Positions 49,067 through 61,700 of a stretch of DNA of 64,000 nt are shown piece by piece. The notes under the pieces were generated by a model. It did not search any database and was not told the DNA's origin. It was given only the letters and a program-made list of their open reading frames with translations. Numbering within the stretch: position 1 is the first letter of the stretch; each line of letters opens with the position of its first letter. The stretch is taken from assembly GCA_035771165.1 (NCBI GenBank), contig JAWNZC010000421.1, forward strand, positions 659,001 through 723,000, written 5' to 3'. This DNA comes from Paragorgia papillata (lineage: Eukaryota; Cnidaria; Anthozoa; Scleralcyonacea; Coralliidae). The translations under genes were made by a program, and so were the position numbers.

Positions 49067-49701
49067 TGATTACGTTGCATTGATTACGTTGCATGCATTG
49101 GCAATGCGATGACTCCCGATGATTCTCGATATACCAAAAGCAGGCGCTATGGGTCCCTTTGACAGCAATACCCCTGCTCTTAATTTTATTAATTTTAAGA
49201 TTCTGCATGCAATAGTCTTTTGTTCGTAATCTTCCTCCAATGTAATAATTAACAATAAATATTAATCCTTATATATAAAGTATGTTTAGATATTCTTCAT
49301 GATATCTACAATAACCTATTATGTATATAGTGATTCAATTTATACCTTTGGTGCAACTAGTTCTCTTGAACCACTCTAATTTTATTTGATCCTGCTCAGC
49401 AGTTCTGGTTTATGTTTTATTTCATCTGGTTAATGGTTGTTAACCTATCGAAATTTCATTATAACGAAACCGGCTCTTTTCCACATCTTTTTAACTCAAC
49501 GTCGTAGCTCCATTTCTTTGCACTTGTCCAATTTTCATTTCCTGTACCAACTCTCTTTGTCTTACCCCGATCTTAGCTGCCACGAGTTCTGAAACTTCCG
49601 AAGTGGATCAAATAAAGTTTGTCCAGTTCAGAAAAGTTTTAATAGCCATTGGTAGAAATTCTCCCCAGAACGTATACCCCGTATGATATGCTACCATAGC
49701 T

Positions 49702-52700
49702 TTATCGATAGCTGAATCCTGTTGTGTGTTCAAATGCTTTTCTTCGCAACTGAGCAATACTAGTTCCTCTCCAGTATTCCCCTCCATTCGGCACGCTACA
49801 CTGGAGATCCTGTAATGTCGGTGACGATGATATAGGCATATCCCTCGAGGGGTAACTGGACTGGTAGGGGACTTGAGAAGATTGACTGAGTTGTTGGTTT
49901 AGCCCACCGAGGCTTGATCTTTGCATGGATGGTTGGTACGATTGTTGGAGTAAGTCGTGGCTAGATTGGTTGAACGTGTGATGCGTGGATGGCAGCGCGG
50001 GTAGCGAGGTTGTCGCCATGGTAGGAACGCCTGATGGAGCGACTGCGGGCCACCTGTGGTCGTTGTGATAGCTGCATAGCGGGTCTAGAGGATTCGGGTT
50101 GTAGCTTTGGGCGAGGTGTGATGGCAGAATCGGAGCCGGTGGGCGTAGAACTGGGACAGTCTTCTTACGTTTCTTCCATTTTGCTCGTCGGTTCTGGAAC
50201 CATACCTGAGAAAAGAAGATATGCAGTTTTCAGTTTGCTACTCAAGTTGTATGAGTACTCAGTCAGGAAGAATCATGAGCCTCCAGACGGGGATTGAAAC
50301 GGAAATAAGGTTACTTAACATCGGATGGAGAGCTAAGGTTGCAAATTCATAGTCATGTGCTTTTAAGCGATAGCGCGTTTGCAAAAATGAGCCTCGATAG
50401 CCCATTGGTTACTGGTTGGAGCGTCTACCGGTCATTAGAATGTTGCAGGTCGATCCCTGCCTGTGGCTATTTTTGAGTTTTACGAACGTCTACAAAACGT
50501 CTGTTGCATTACACCAAGCTTGCAATCCTATACTACATGCACTACATGTATACGTACAACTTATAATACAGAGGCAAAGTGTTACGTCGACACTGTTATG
50601 AAATATGATATTTAATTCCAATCATCGCATTGTGTAATGATAATGATATTCACATTCACATGTTTATCACTTTTTAATGTAATGTGTTCCCCTCTATAAA
50701 TTAAGCTTTTATCTAATATTATTCACAACTTTCATATCCTCGCCTAAGATGCTACTCACCTTATTGCAAACGAACGATTTTCACGTATGGCTGTGGGCAA
50801 AGAAGTACTTCTTTGCCAACAGCCATACGTGAAAATCGTTCGTTTGCAATAAGGAGTAGGGTAATTAATGTCTGTTTTACTGTCAGCATGTATAGAACTA
50901 TACACGCAACAATAATTATTATAATATAAATATACTCCATGATGTTTGAGGGAAGTGTCAGTCTTTTTGACAAGTTCAAGTGATAAGCTCTTTAATATCA
51001 ACATCACTCGAAATGAAAAATGTGAACAGTTTCCCTGTAACAATGAAACTATATGTTAGCTTAGTTTAAGCATTTAAACTATTTTGATCGTTTTCTGGCA
51101 TCTAGATTTAGATTTTAGATTTAATAACTTTATTGCCTATAGCAACTGGTGGTCAAACAGAGCGAAATGCCCCAATTGAACATGACTACCGTGATGTAAG
51201 TGTTGGTTTTGCCGAGGGAGGAAAACCGGAGAACCCGGAAAACCGGAGAACCCGGCGAAAAACCCTCGAAGCACAGGAGAGATCAACTACAACTTTATTC
51301 ACATTAGTTTCCAGCTCGATAACGGGGTAATTCCCAAGCGGTCACCCATCCAAGTACTAACCCCGTCTAACCGTGCTTAACGTTTGGTGAGAGGCAGCGC
51401 ACTAAACAACAGCACACGCCACCCGTCCTCCCCGTGCACATATATTCTTTATTTGTCAGGTGTGGTGTTATGTTAAAGAGGCTATGTCACATTGTCACGA
51501 CATTCTTAGCCAAAACCGTTTTCTATTCAAGTAATAAGCTGCAAACTTCAAAATTAAATCTTTACTATTATGAAATACAAATCACCTAACATATATCTAT
51601 GGAGGATCTTTGAACAATGGAGACCAAGTTTTTATATTTCTACCGAGCTAACAATAATCAAGATATGTCGCATTTGCAATCCTTTTCAATCTCGCTCAAT
51701 TATTATCATCCGTACTTCTGTGCAGGTTTATAGTATTTCTTTTGCGCTTTTATATCTTTTAAAACCGTTACTATACGAGGTTCTGTGGGATTTAGGACGA
51801 CTTTGTTTGTGTCAGAATTGCTAAAAATAGTGTCCTTTTAAACGTTACGTAATACAAAAAGTAAATAAATAAATAAAAATTTAAAAAGTTTAATACGTAT
51901 TATATAATTGTTTGCTGTACAAGCTGTGTTAGTAATACTCAGAAAAACGGCAACATGCCCGAATTATATTTTGGAAGAGCGAGAAACTATTTTACACGAA
52001 ACTTTGACAATTATTTCTATCACCCGATTGCAAATAGGAAAATGTTTTTCTAGATACATTTCTTATAAAATAACTCGTATAAGAGAAAACAAGTCTGTAA
52101 TATTTTTATAATGTAAATTATTTTTAATCGCCATTGAAAAGCATGTTAGCACGAGGCCTATAGCCATGTTTTTTCCTCGGGTATGTACAGTATGGAAACA
52201 CCGCGCTGAAATATTCAAATCTCACTCGAGTCAACATTTTTCACGGTTGATTTCGACAATGTAAGAAAATCATAAACCTTTGTCTTCTTAGTTCTCTGAG
52301 GATGATTCTGAAATCGTTCTTTTGTTTTTGAAGCGAAATTCTGCGCCCGCGCGAACCTTTGTCTGTAATCTCTTTTGTCCTTAGCAACCGTTTCAGAGGA
52401 ACCACGTTCGAGACGCTTGTCGAAATTAAAATGTCGGCGTGTAATAACTTCTGTCAATATTACCTTTCACCGTGGGAAATTTAATTTGAGATATTTACTT
52501 GGCTAGTATGATTTAGCGGTGTAACGTTTACTAAGCGGCAAGAAGAAAGGAATTCTAAAGAGACCATCTCGCCTGTATGGAATATTTTTATGCATGCAGC
52601 TATTGTATCGAAAACTCTATTTTACCCGAGCTCGTATTATTGTAACTTTAGGGAAAGAGGACGCTTTCGATTTTAAAATAGTGATGTCACTATATAATAT

Positions 52701-55700
52701 TCGTTCTCATTTGGTGAGAGTAATAGTAACTTTATACAAGACCTATCTTTTTAAGCTCACATCATGCTTTATTAAAATAGTATTTCATATATATTCCAAT
52801 GAATAAACAGCTTTGATGTCCGACAAGCATGCTTTTAGGTTCTTGCTCTTTCAATGGTATCGAGTCAAAAACTATAGGTAATTACGTAATGAATTTTTCA
52901 AGCAAGTAGTCTGCAGTCCAGTTTACAAAATAATGGATGCTTTTATTAGTGCTATTCTGTTTCTTATTACCACACCAACCGTGCAAAACAAGATAATTTT
53001 TTGTTATCCCAAAATATTAAAATTCTTTGGTTGTAAGCCTATATAGCTTATATTTTATGGTCACCAAGTGACATCGTTTTAAAATCGGAGATGTCTTCAA
53101 TGTGGATTTGTGATAATCTTGTTTTTTTAAAACGGTATACCTGATTTCAGTTATATTGCTAGCTTACTGCATGAATCATAGGAAATTGATAAAACTTAAG
53201 TTATCCATGAAGAGTACGGATGTGCTAACATGTTAAACTATTAGTTTCAAAAGTAAAGTTTTAGAAAATTGGTTTAAACAAACCCCTAAGTAATACACGT
53301 TAGCAGAGATTAGCACACCCTTTAGTTAATATATTCCACTTGAAAACGTGCTAAAATTATCCAAGTGGTAAAAATAGATTGCAATATATAACCGATTGTC
53401 TTCTGTTTATAATTTAGTTACCCCACAGCGATAAAAAAAGTTTATATTGTCTGAGTTTAAACTGTTCCACGTCTCGCATAATTCCAAAATTCGTTCTAGC
53501 CCGACCATGTGCTCTTCTTTGTTTACCCATGTACTTAAATTATTTCTTTAGTGACTGTGGTACGTTAGCTTTTAGCTCTTCCAAGGTCAGTGGCACCGGA
53601 AACGTTTAATTAGAGACTGGAGTTATCTTTCTTAAAACATTTCACCCTAGAATTGTTGGTGTCATTAAATTTTGTACAACGAACAATGGAAATTCACGAT
53701 TTCATCATCTTACTACTTAAAATTTTTTCCGAAGCTTGTAAAAATATGCTTTTGTTAGAAAGTTTTAAATCTTGTAAAGATGAGTTAGGCCTATATCAAA
53801 AATTTGGTTCATTAAAATTTCTTTTCCGACATTTAATCAGGAGTTTTTTTTAAAAACATTCTTACGTTAATATTCCACTTGTAACCAAAGCTTCTTGGCG
53901 AGTAAAGAATTGATTCCAAGATTTTGCGTATATTAAAAGAAATTCATTTCAGTAAAAAGGAGATTGCAATTTTCAAATAAAAAATCAAATTTATTAAGAA
54001 CTTTCCTATGTTTTTTGCGTAAAGTACGAGCGTTGGCTTACAGTTTTATCCTATACTCTTTATGTTTCCCGCATTACAGGTGCTACGTCCAAGGCGGAAC
54101 TATTTCACAAGCCAATTACAGTTGTTGTGGTTGCTCTTCATCTTTTTATTAATGGGGCTTTCGCTAGATATCTTGATATATTAATTAGTATTGAATAACC
54201 GAAAAGTTCTGATACCTAAACTAGCAAGGACACAAAATGGCAGCCAACTTGTCTCCGGTTTTAACTAAGTCGGTTTATAATGGGAGTATACATGCACGTT
54301 TATGAAAGCGTGCCCGAAAAGAAACAGGGGTTGAATGGATTGGCTGCGCTTCTTCACTATTTGTAATCCTTACAAAGGTATTAAAATTAAGGTCTTAGGT
54401 TAAGTGTTTTGATGTATATTCTGACTCTTTTTAACGCTCTTAGCTTATTGGATTTAAAAATATTTAATGAAAGTAACGGTTTTTTAAAAAACGGATTCGC
54501 AAACTTTAGCCGTCGTACAGTACGTGCTATAAAACTTTATTCAAAGATACTTACAATAACTTATTTCTACTTGTATATACATATTATGCTTCCCATTGTG
54601 GTTTGCGGAAAGCGTTCATTTAATAAAACATACGTCAAAACAAGAAATTAATTTAAACTTCATCGTTTATTTTGAACAACATATCAAGACATTCGCCAAT
54701 TTGATGGACGAAAAAAGTAGTCGGTATTTTCCATAAGTCCAGTTTTTTTTTAGAATGTTTACCTTACCTTGGCTTATATTTTATAAAATGAATTATTTTT
54801 CTAAATATCGGAACCCTTCTGTTTTCCCCGATTAGAATAGCAACAAACACATATATCTTTTCGGGCAGGGCTATTTGTCGTCGGTGAGACAAAAGAAGTT
54901 TATTGTTTCTGAAGCATCTGTCGGGTTTTGTTATGTCCGAATAAGCATTTTCTTCTCATCGACAAACTACTGAGCGAGAACAATGAAAGTTTCTTTTGAA
55001 ATCCAGTTCTCTTTTACGCATTGTCTTATCCGCATTTCAAACGTTTTCGCTACAAACTAAACTTTCTTTTTTTCCCAAACGCCAGTTTTTCGATTGTAAT
55101 TTGCAAGAACTGTTTACCTTTGAAATTTTATTGACAAACGTTACTCCTGCCTAGGCTTGGAAGTCGCAAAATTGCTTTTGGATACCGCCTTTGTCCGGTG
55201 ATCCATGCCGACTCTTTTGTGTAACGAGTTGTATTCCTCGCCGACGTCTGCTGTCGGGCCTCATAAGGCAATGACCATGTTGATCCTCATAAGCAAATAA
55301 TAATATCATTTTGCCTCGGCTGTCACTACATGAACCCAGAAGATGTGAAATGGACAACTTCAATACGTTTATCGCCATTTTGTGTTCATCCTCTGTGATA
55401 ATTAAAGACAATTATACCGTACTATTCTATTCAGTTTTATTTTATTGCGAACACAGTAGATTTTACGCCTCTTATAATATAATTCAATGATGTTGCACGG
55501 CATTTGATCAACAATCCCTCACCCTTTGCTCATTCGATCTTCAATCGATGAAAAAAGTGAATCTCTAATCCCAACCCTTATCCCTGAGTGTAAATTTGTT
55601 CTTGAGTGAAGTAGTTTGGGTAGTAAAGTAGGGGACGTTACAGGATACCCATCTTTGAAGAGCGGTGTGGACGTTTTGTTGACTCACAATAGATTAATTG

Positions 55701-58700
55701 CCGTTTTTATGAATGATTGTCCGTAGATTAAAGAAAATATCGGGGGACAACTACGGAGTCATTAATAAGATCTGTGTTCCGCTGCATGTGACGATTGTGT
55801 CTTTCGATATTTTTACCATAAACATGAGGATTTTATAAGCATGTTACTTTGCACCATATAAATTCTCTTAACAAATGGCTTTCACGACAAACATATTCCT
55901 TTTTGTCCTCTACGGTGAGATAAAGGTTATTGTACACACTTAGTTCAATGAATTAGGAAAGGAAAGAGCTTGTACGTAGAGCGAGGAAATATGTACCGTA
56001 CATTTCAAATGCTAAAAACTAAGGTACACGGAATCACATGCGTCTTGTGGCGGATCCAGCTACAAATCTCATGGCCTCTTCAATATATAAAAATTTATTT
56101 AATTTATAAAAATCCTGACGATTTCTTTTCAAGACCGCCATGATCTATCAGCATATTTCATTCACTGTCACTATAAACAGAAACTGCTGAGAAATAACAC
56201 CAAGTTTGTAACTTTAATACAAGTAAACCGTCGCAGGAGACGGTTATGCATAACACTCTGGGTTTCCATTTGAAGTTCTAGGACTTAGACTGAGAGATAC
56301 TTGAGCACAAGGTGCTTGGTCACCTTTGGTATTTTTCTTTGTACGCCCCTGACGTTAATTGAATTCCAATTTCCTCTCAATTACAGCCACTAACTCTTTA
56401 TGTTTCAATCGTTTCAGTTGTCTCTAAATATCTTTTGGTCTTTACGAGTTTTACACTTAGAGCAACGCTATGGGATAATAATATTGGGTTATTAGTTAAA
56501 TTAAAACCTGTAAAGTACATGTGCTTATAAATTTCTACTCGATGGAAAAACGATCATCAAAGTGAATTCATCACTTTTGGTTGGTCTCAATATGTGCAAA
56601 CGACATAAATCTTATTTTATGTATACATATAGTTATGCTATATTGAATTTAAGAGAAAATTGAGTAAAAACGGCGCTGTTATGTAAACCAATTCCTATGT
56701 TTTGGGTGTTTTTCGTGGGCAAACCTCTTGATTCTTAATTTATAAGAGTATAATCAACTGCGATAACCGACAGAGAAGAATTGGTATATTGTTTAACTCA
56801 GGGAAAAATGCTAAAATTAAAGTCGTGGTAGAATGGAGATTAGTCATACGGTACAGAACGTCCGTGTACTTGCTACAAATATGCTGTACTTTTCAAGTTC
56901 TAAACTAACTTTATTAATACTGGATAACCTGATCAGTCGTATATCTAAATTGTTCTCTCTTGAGGTCCATGCAGTAATGCCCATCCTTCATTGGTGCAGT
57001 TTACTACAAGAGGAAACCGGGATTTTCATGGAGAAAACCTGCTGTGTTTTGCATTGTGAGTCAAGCGGGAAGCACTCTTACATGCACGAGCCTAGGTGAA
57101 ATTTCAATTTGATAACTGCATTGAGCCTCCGAGTCGCAGAGATGAAAGGATCGTGCACCAACTCGCTGTCTGCGAGCAACACTCCTTTATTAAACTATAC
57201 TAATAAAACGTTCTATGTAGCCTTGTATTTTATGTATCTTATGCAGTGTGAGAAACTTGGATTCTTCTGCTTGGTTAGGTTGTTAGAATTTGCGTGGCAT
57301 TTTAAATTTTATGATCAAATAGAAAGATTGAATACGAGTGTCCAAGTTTCACTTTAATTACATGACTGGTGTCTCGTTTACGAATAGGGGAATTTAGTTT
57401 TTCTCGGATAATTGGATATACAATTGTGGTATTTTGCAGTTTTGTGGATGGACATTATCTAAGAAAGACTATCTGACTTATTGACATCTTAGCTCACAAG
57501 TGCATGCTATACATTGCAATATGCCAATATACATTGCAAGAACTGTCAAACTAATTTAGAAATTGACCGCTATGTTGTCAGGTAGCAGCTGCATTGAAGT
57601 ATTTGTGATTTCATTCGTTTCATGAAGAGTTCTTAGGAAATATTTGATGAAATATTTGTGCATGCAAGTCTCTAGGTCAATTGCTGGAGTAACTCTAGCG
57701 GGGTTAGAGCCTTTCTGATACAGTCATCATGAGTCTACCATTCACTTCAGTAACTGTAGATATTTATATATAGAAGTGATATTATAGTTTTACTTCACCT
57801 GAACTTAAAATAACTTATGCACACAGAAAGATCTAGCTCCTATTTATTATAGCAAGGTCAGTGTACCAATTTTTCATATTGCATAGAAGATCTCTTATTT
57901 CTTTTGGTGATGCTGTGTTAATTGTGCATATTATATAGAAGATCTCTTATAGCAGTGTTGTACCAATTGTCTATATTATATAGAAAATCCCATTTCTTGT
58001 TGCGATGTTGTACTAATTGTATAGCAATGTACCAATTGTGCATATAGAAGATGTCTTATTTCTTTTGGCGATGTTGTACCAATTGTCCATATTATATAGA
58101 AGGTCGTTTATTTCTTATAGCAAAGTTGTACCAGTTGTGCATATTATATAGAAGCGAAGTAAAGATCTAGCTCCTATTTCCTAAAGCAATGTTGTACCAA
58201 TTGTGCATATTACTTAAAAGATCTCTTATTTCTTATATATAGCAATATATGTACCAATTGTACGAATAGAAGATCTCATTTCTTTTGGCGATGTTGTACC
58301 AATTGTGCATATTATATTGAAGATCTCCTATTTCTTATAGCAATGTACGATTTGTATATATAGAAGATATCTTTTGGCAATGTTGTACCAATTTTGCATA
58401 TTATATAGAAGATCTATTATTTCTTATAGCAATAGTACCAATTGTGCATATTACATAGAAGATCCTTACTTTTTTATAGGAATGTATACCAATAGTGCAT
58501 ATAATTTATACAGAAGATCTCTTATTTTTATTTCTTATAGCAATGTTGCACCAATTGTGCAAATTATATATTAATTTATATAGAAGACGACTTACTTCTT
58601 ATAGCAATGTTGTACCAGTTTTGCATATTACATAGAAAACCCCTTATTTCTTATAGCAATATAGTACCAATTGTGCATATTACATAGAAGATCCTTATTT

Positions 58701-61700
58701 TTTTTTAATGTATACCAATAGTGCATATATTTATACAGAAGATCTCTTATTTTTATTTCTTATAGCAATGTTGCACCAATTGTGCAAATTATATATTAAT
58801 TTATATAGAAGATCTTGTATTTCTTATAGCGACAAACCATTTTCATTTTTGTTATCATGTCATAGAAATACAGTTTGAAATTTATCACTTTTCATTTTGC
58901 TTAGAGTAAGCAATAAAATGCTTCTGTATGCTTTAGTTATCAGCGCTGTCTATTCCTATGTCTGATTTCTAGTCTCATATCCATACTTTAATCAACTTCT
59001 CTTAATACAAAATGGTTCAGAAAACCTAACTTTTCAAATTAAAAATAAAATATAATGAAGAAAACGAACTAGCGTTATAACTAAATGATCTATTGTAGAA
59101 AGAACTTTCAAATTCTCCATCTGAAATAATACCATAAACTTAAATTGTCCCCTTAGAACTGCTACCTGCGAATTACTATATTGATTTTCGTAAAAATTAG
59201 ATTATTTCACTCATAACTTATGGCAGGTACTCATAACATTTGGCGGGTCGTATTTTAGAAGTATGTACGTTCCTACATAAATTGTCAATCCAATATAAAA
59301 TTAGTAGTAAGGTATGGATTGCCAAAGTGCATTTTGTAACAATAAACACTATGCACTGAAAACATTCTACTATATCTTGATTAAGTAGGTGATGTGTAAC
59401 TATCACTCGCAATGATACATATGCATATTATACTTGTGGAACTCAAGAAATATTTTTAAGTGTCATATGTCGAAGAGTTTTCTACAAATGTGTGGCCTAA
59501 GGACGTTTTACACTCCGACACAGTACTATGTATATGGTAGAAGTTTGGTAGACGTTTTTCGAACTTAATAGATATTCTGAAAACGTTTTTGAGCCCAAGA
59601 CAAGGATCGGCCCTGCAACCTTCTAATGGCCGGTTGGACGCTCTAACTATTGTCACTGAGGTACGGATGAAAGCTAGGGTTGCAAATTTATGGTTATGCG
59701 CTTCCTAAGTTATAGTGTTTTCGTATGAGATGTAGTTAAAACGACGCTAAGGGTTGTACGTATACATACCGTACGTCTGGTACATGTGCGAATTTAATGT
59801 GATAGACTTTTGGCAGACATTGTAGTCAAGCTTAAATACTCAAAAAAAATATTTCGTAGCTCCAGACAAGGATCCAACCATCTATTTCGCTCCAACCACT
59901 GAGGCCCAGATAGAGAGCTTTATATAATTTTATATATACACAGTATATATCCACATATTCTCAGTTTAGCAACACATCTATTTTGCTGTTATCGGAAAGG
60001 AATCGAAAAAGTCCTATCTTATTGATTGAGTTTAATACTTAAAAGTTAATTGCGTGAATTGATCAGCCTTGAACTTATAAACTCAAAACTTCGATTTTTT
60101 TATTTCTTTGATATCTTTACAGTTCCAACCTAACATGTGTAGTTAAAATCTTTATCGCATTCTTTACTTTTTTATTCTTTATTTTTTCATCCCCTTGTGT
60201 AAAAACAGTGAAATATTCATAAAATCATTCTTCATAATTTCTTATCCTATCAAGCTTCTTTGCTGGTTAACAAATTCTTATGCTGTAGATGAACTCCATT
60301 ATTGTCTTTCCCATTAACAATACGTTTCCGTAAGATGCGTACAGGATTATTACTCTGATCAAGTTTGGCCGGCCAAATTTTGGCACAAGCAGCCACCACC
60401 CTTTTTCAAATTGAAAAACATATAATTCCAAAAATAGATAACCGAAGAAGGTCCCTATTTTCCCCCTTGTATATATTCCTAAGATCCTTACTAAGAGTTT
60501 TAAAAATATAGATAGTTCTAAATTAGACAGTTGTACTAAAATTCTTTCAACTAGACAGTTAAATTTGTAAATGTAGGCTTATCATTCCAACCGAGTTTAA
60601 TATTCCAGAATTAAATGCGTGACGGTTTGTTTATCAAAGTGACTAAAAATTTTAGCCATCTCAAACTATAATTTCGAATATGTTACTGTATGTCATTCAA
60701 ATTGCATTATCAGAATTTCGATGCTTTACTATCCCCCCATTGATCACCTTTGAAGTTTGGTAGTGTACTAGGTGTTTCTGCTAAAAAAAACTATATATGT
60801 GCTTAGTTGTACTATTTATGGCCACCGACCTTTGACGTGTTAGCCGGACGTTAAATATTGTCCAGACAGGAACAAACAGTTCATTGTCGTGCACTTCAAG
60901 TGTTCACTTTTATGATATAAATGACCCTTTCCCGATACTTAAGATTGAAACAAAGTCATCGAAATTTGTAAGGGACAGCCTGTTCTTTGGTTTAATATTT
61001 AATCAACTGTAAAATTGGAAACTTCATTTCTTAATTATGCAATACAATCCAAAACAAGATATTTGCTGTTTTGCTATACACTCGATCACCAGTCTATGTT
61101 CCAATCTATAAAAGTTGAACACGAAGGGTAGTATTTTTGAAAAGTATCACAGAAATCCGTATGTCGACGAAAGGTGAAGTCACATTGTGTTCATAGAGTG
61201 TAGTTTTATAAATGCGGTGAACGGCTTAATGAAAACACGAATTTTGTAATGCTTCAGAAAGTTGGAATTCTTGGTTTTTTTCCTTTTTATATACGGCTCA
61301 TATACGATGTGATATAGACGTTAGGTTCTTGTATCATTTGTGTCAAAATCGCGTTTGGACTTTTTATCAAAATGTTTAATGTTGCCTTGTTTGCTCAGCA
61401 GATCGTTGTTTTCTTTAGGGTCAAAAGGAGCCCGACAACCGCGGTATACTATTCGCCACGCTCGTCTTCAAGACGCGGTCTCTCTAAACACAGCTTCCAA
61501 ATCCCTCTCCTTTTCCTTGTTCTATATTCGCTATTCTGTCGCCCAGATTAACGGCGATTTCTTTTAATGTCGTAGCAAGCGTCTACCGACAAAGACCTGG
61601 ATGAATTTTTATTAGTTTTTTATACTTCCTACGACTTGCAAACGCTTATTAAACTTTCACACATTGGCCACCGACACTATCCTATGGAAACTCTAAACAA

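Larger units (their letters stand above)
43089..49701. other. Intergenic region between gene C and orthopedia
   Basis: No gene recognised. It holds two MITEs (43757-44213, 44341-44512), a poly-G run (45218-45242), a transposon (45755-46024), a 0.5 kb tandem repeat (46185-47815), an AGTAAAAT-type inverted element (48165-48300) and (TTTG)n (48982-49066). Confidence 0.7.

Noticed and set aside
50394..50512. tRNA gene
   Set aside because: The B-box is imperfect, stems do not pair, and the same sequence recurs with a common non-tRNA tail.
51570..57357. Small open frames (60-90 codons) in the orthopedia intron
   Set aside because: No recognisable motifs, splice context or codon pattern; expected by chance in AT-rich DNA.
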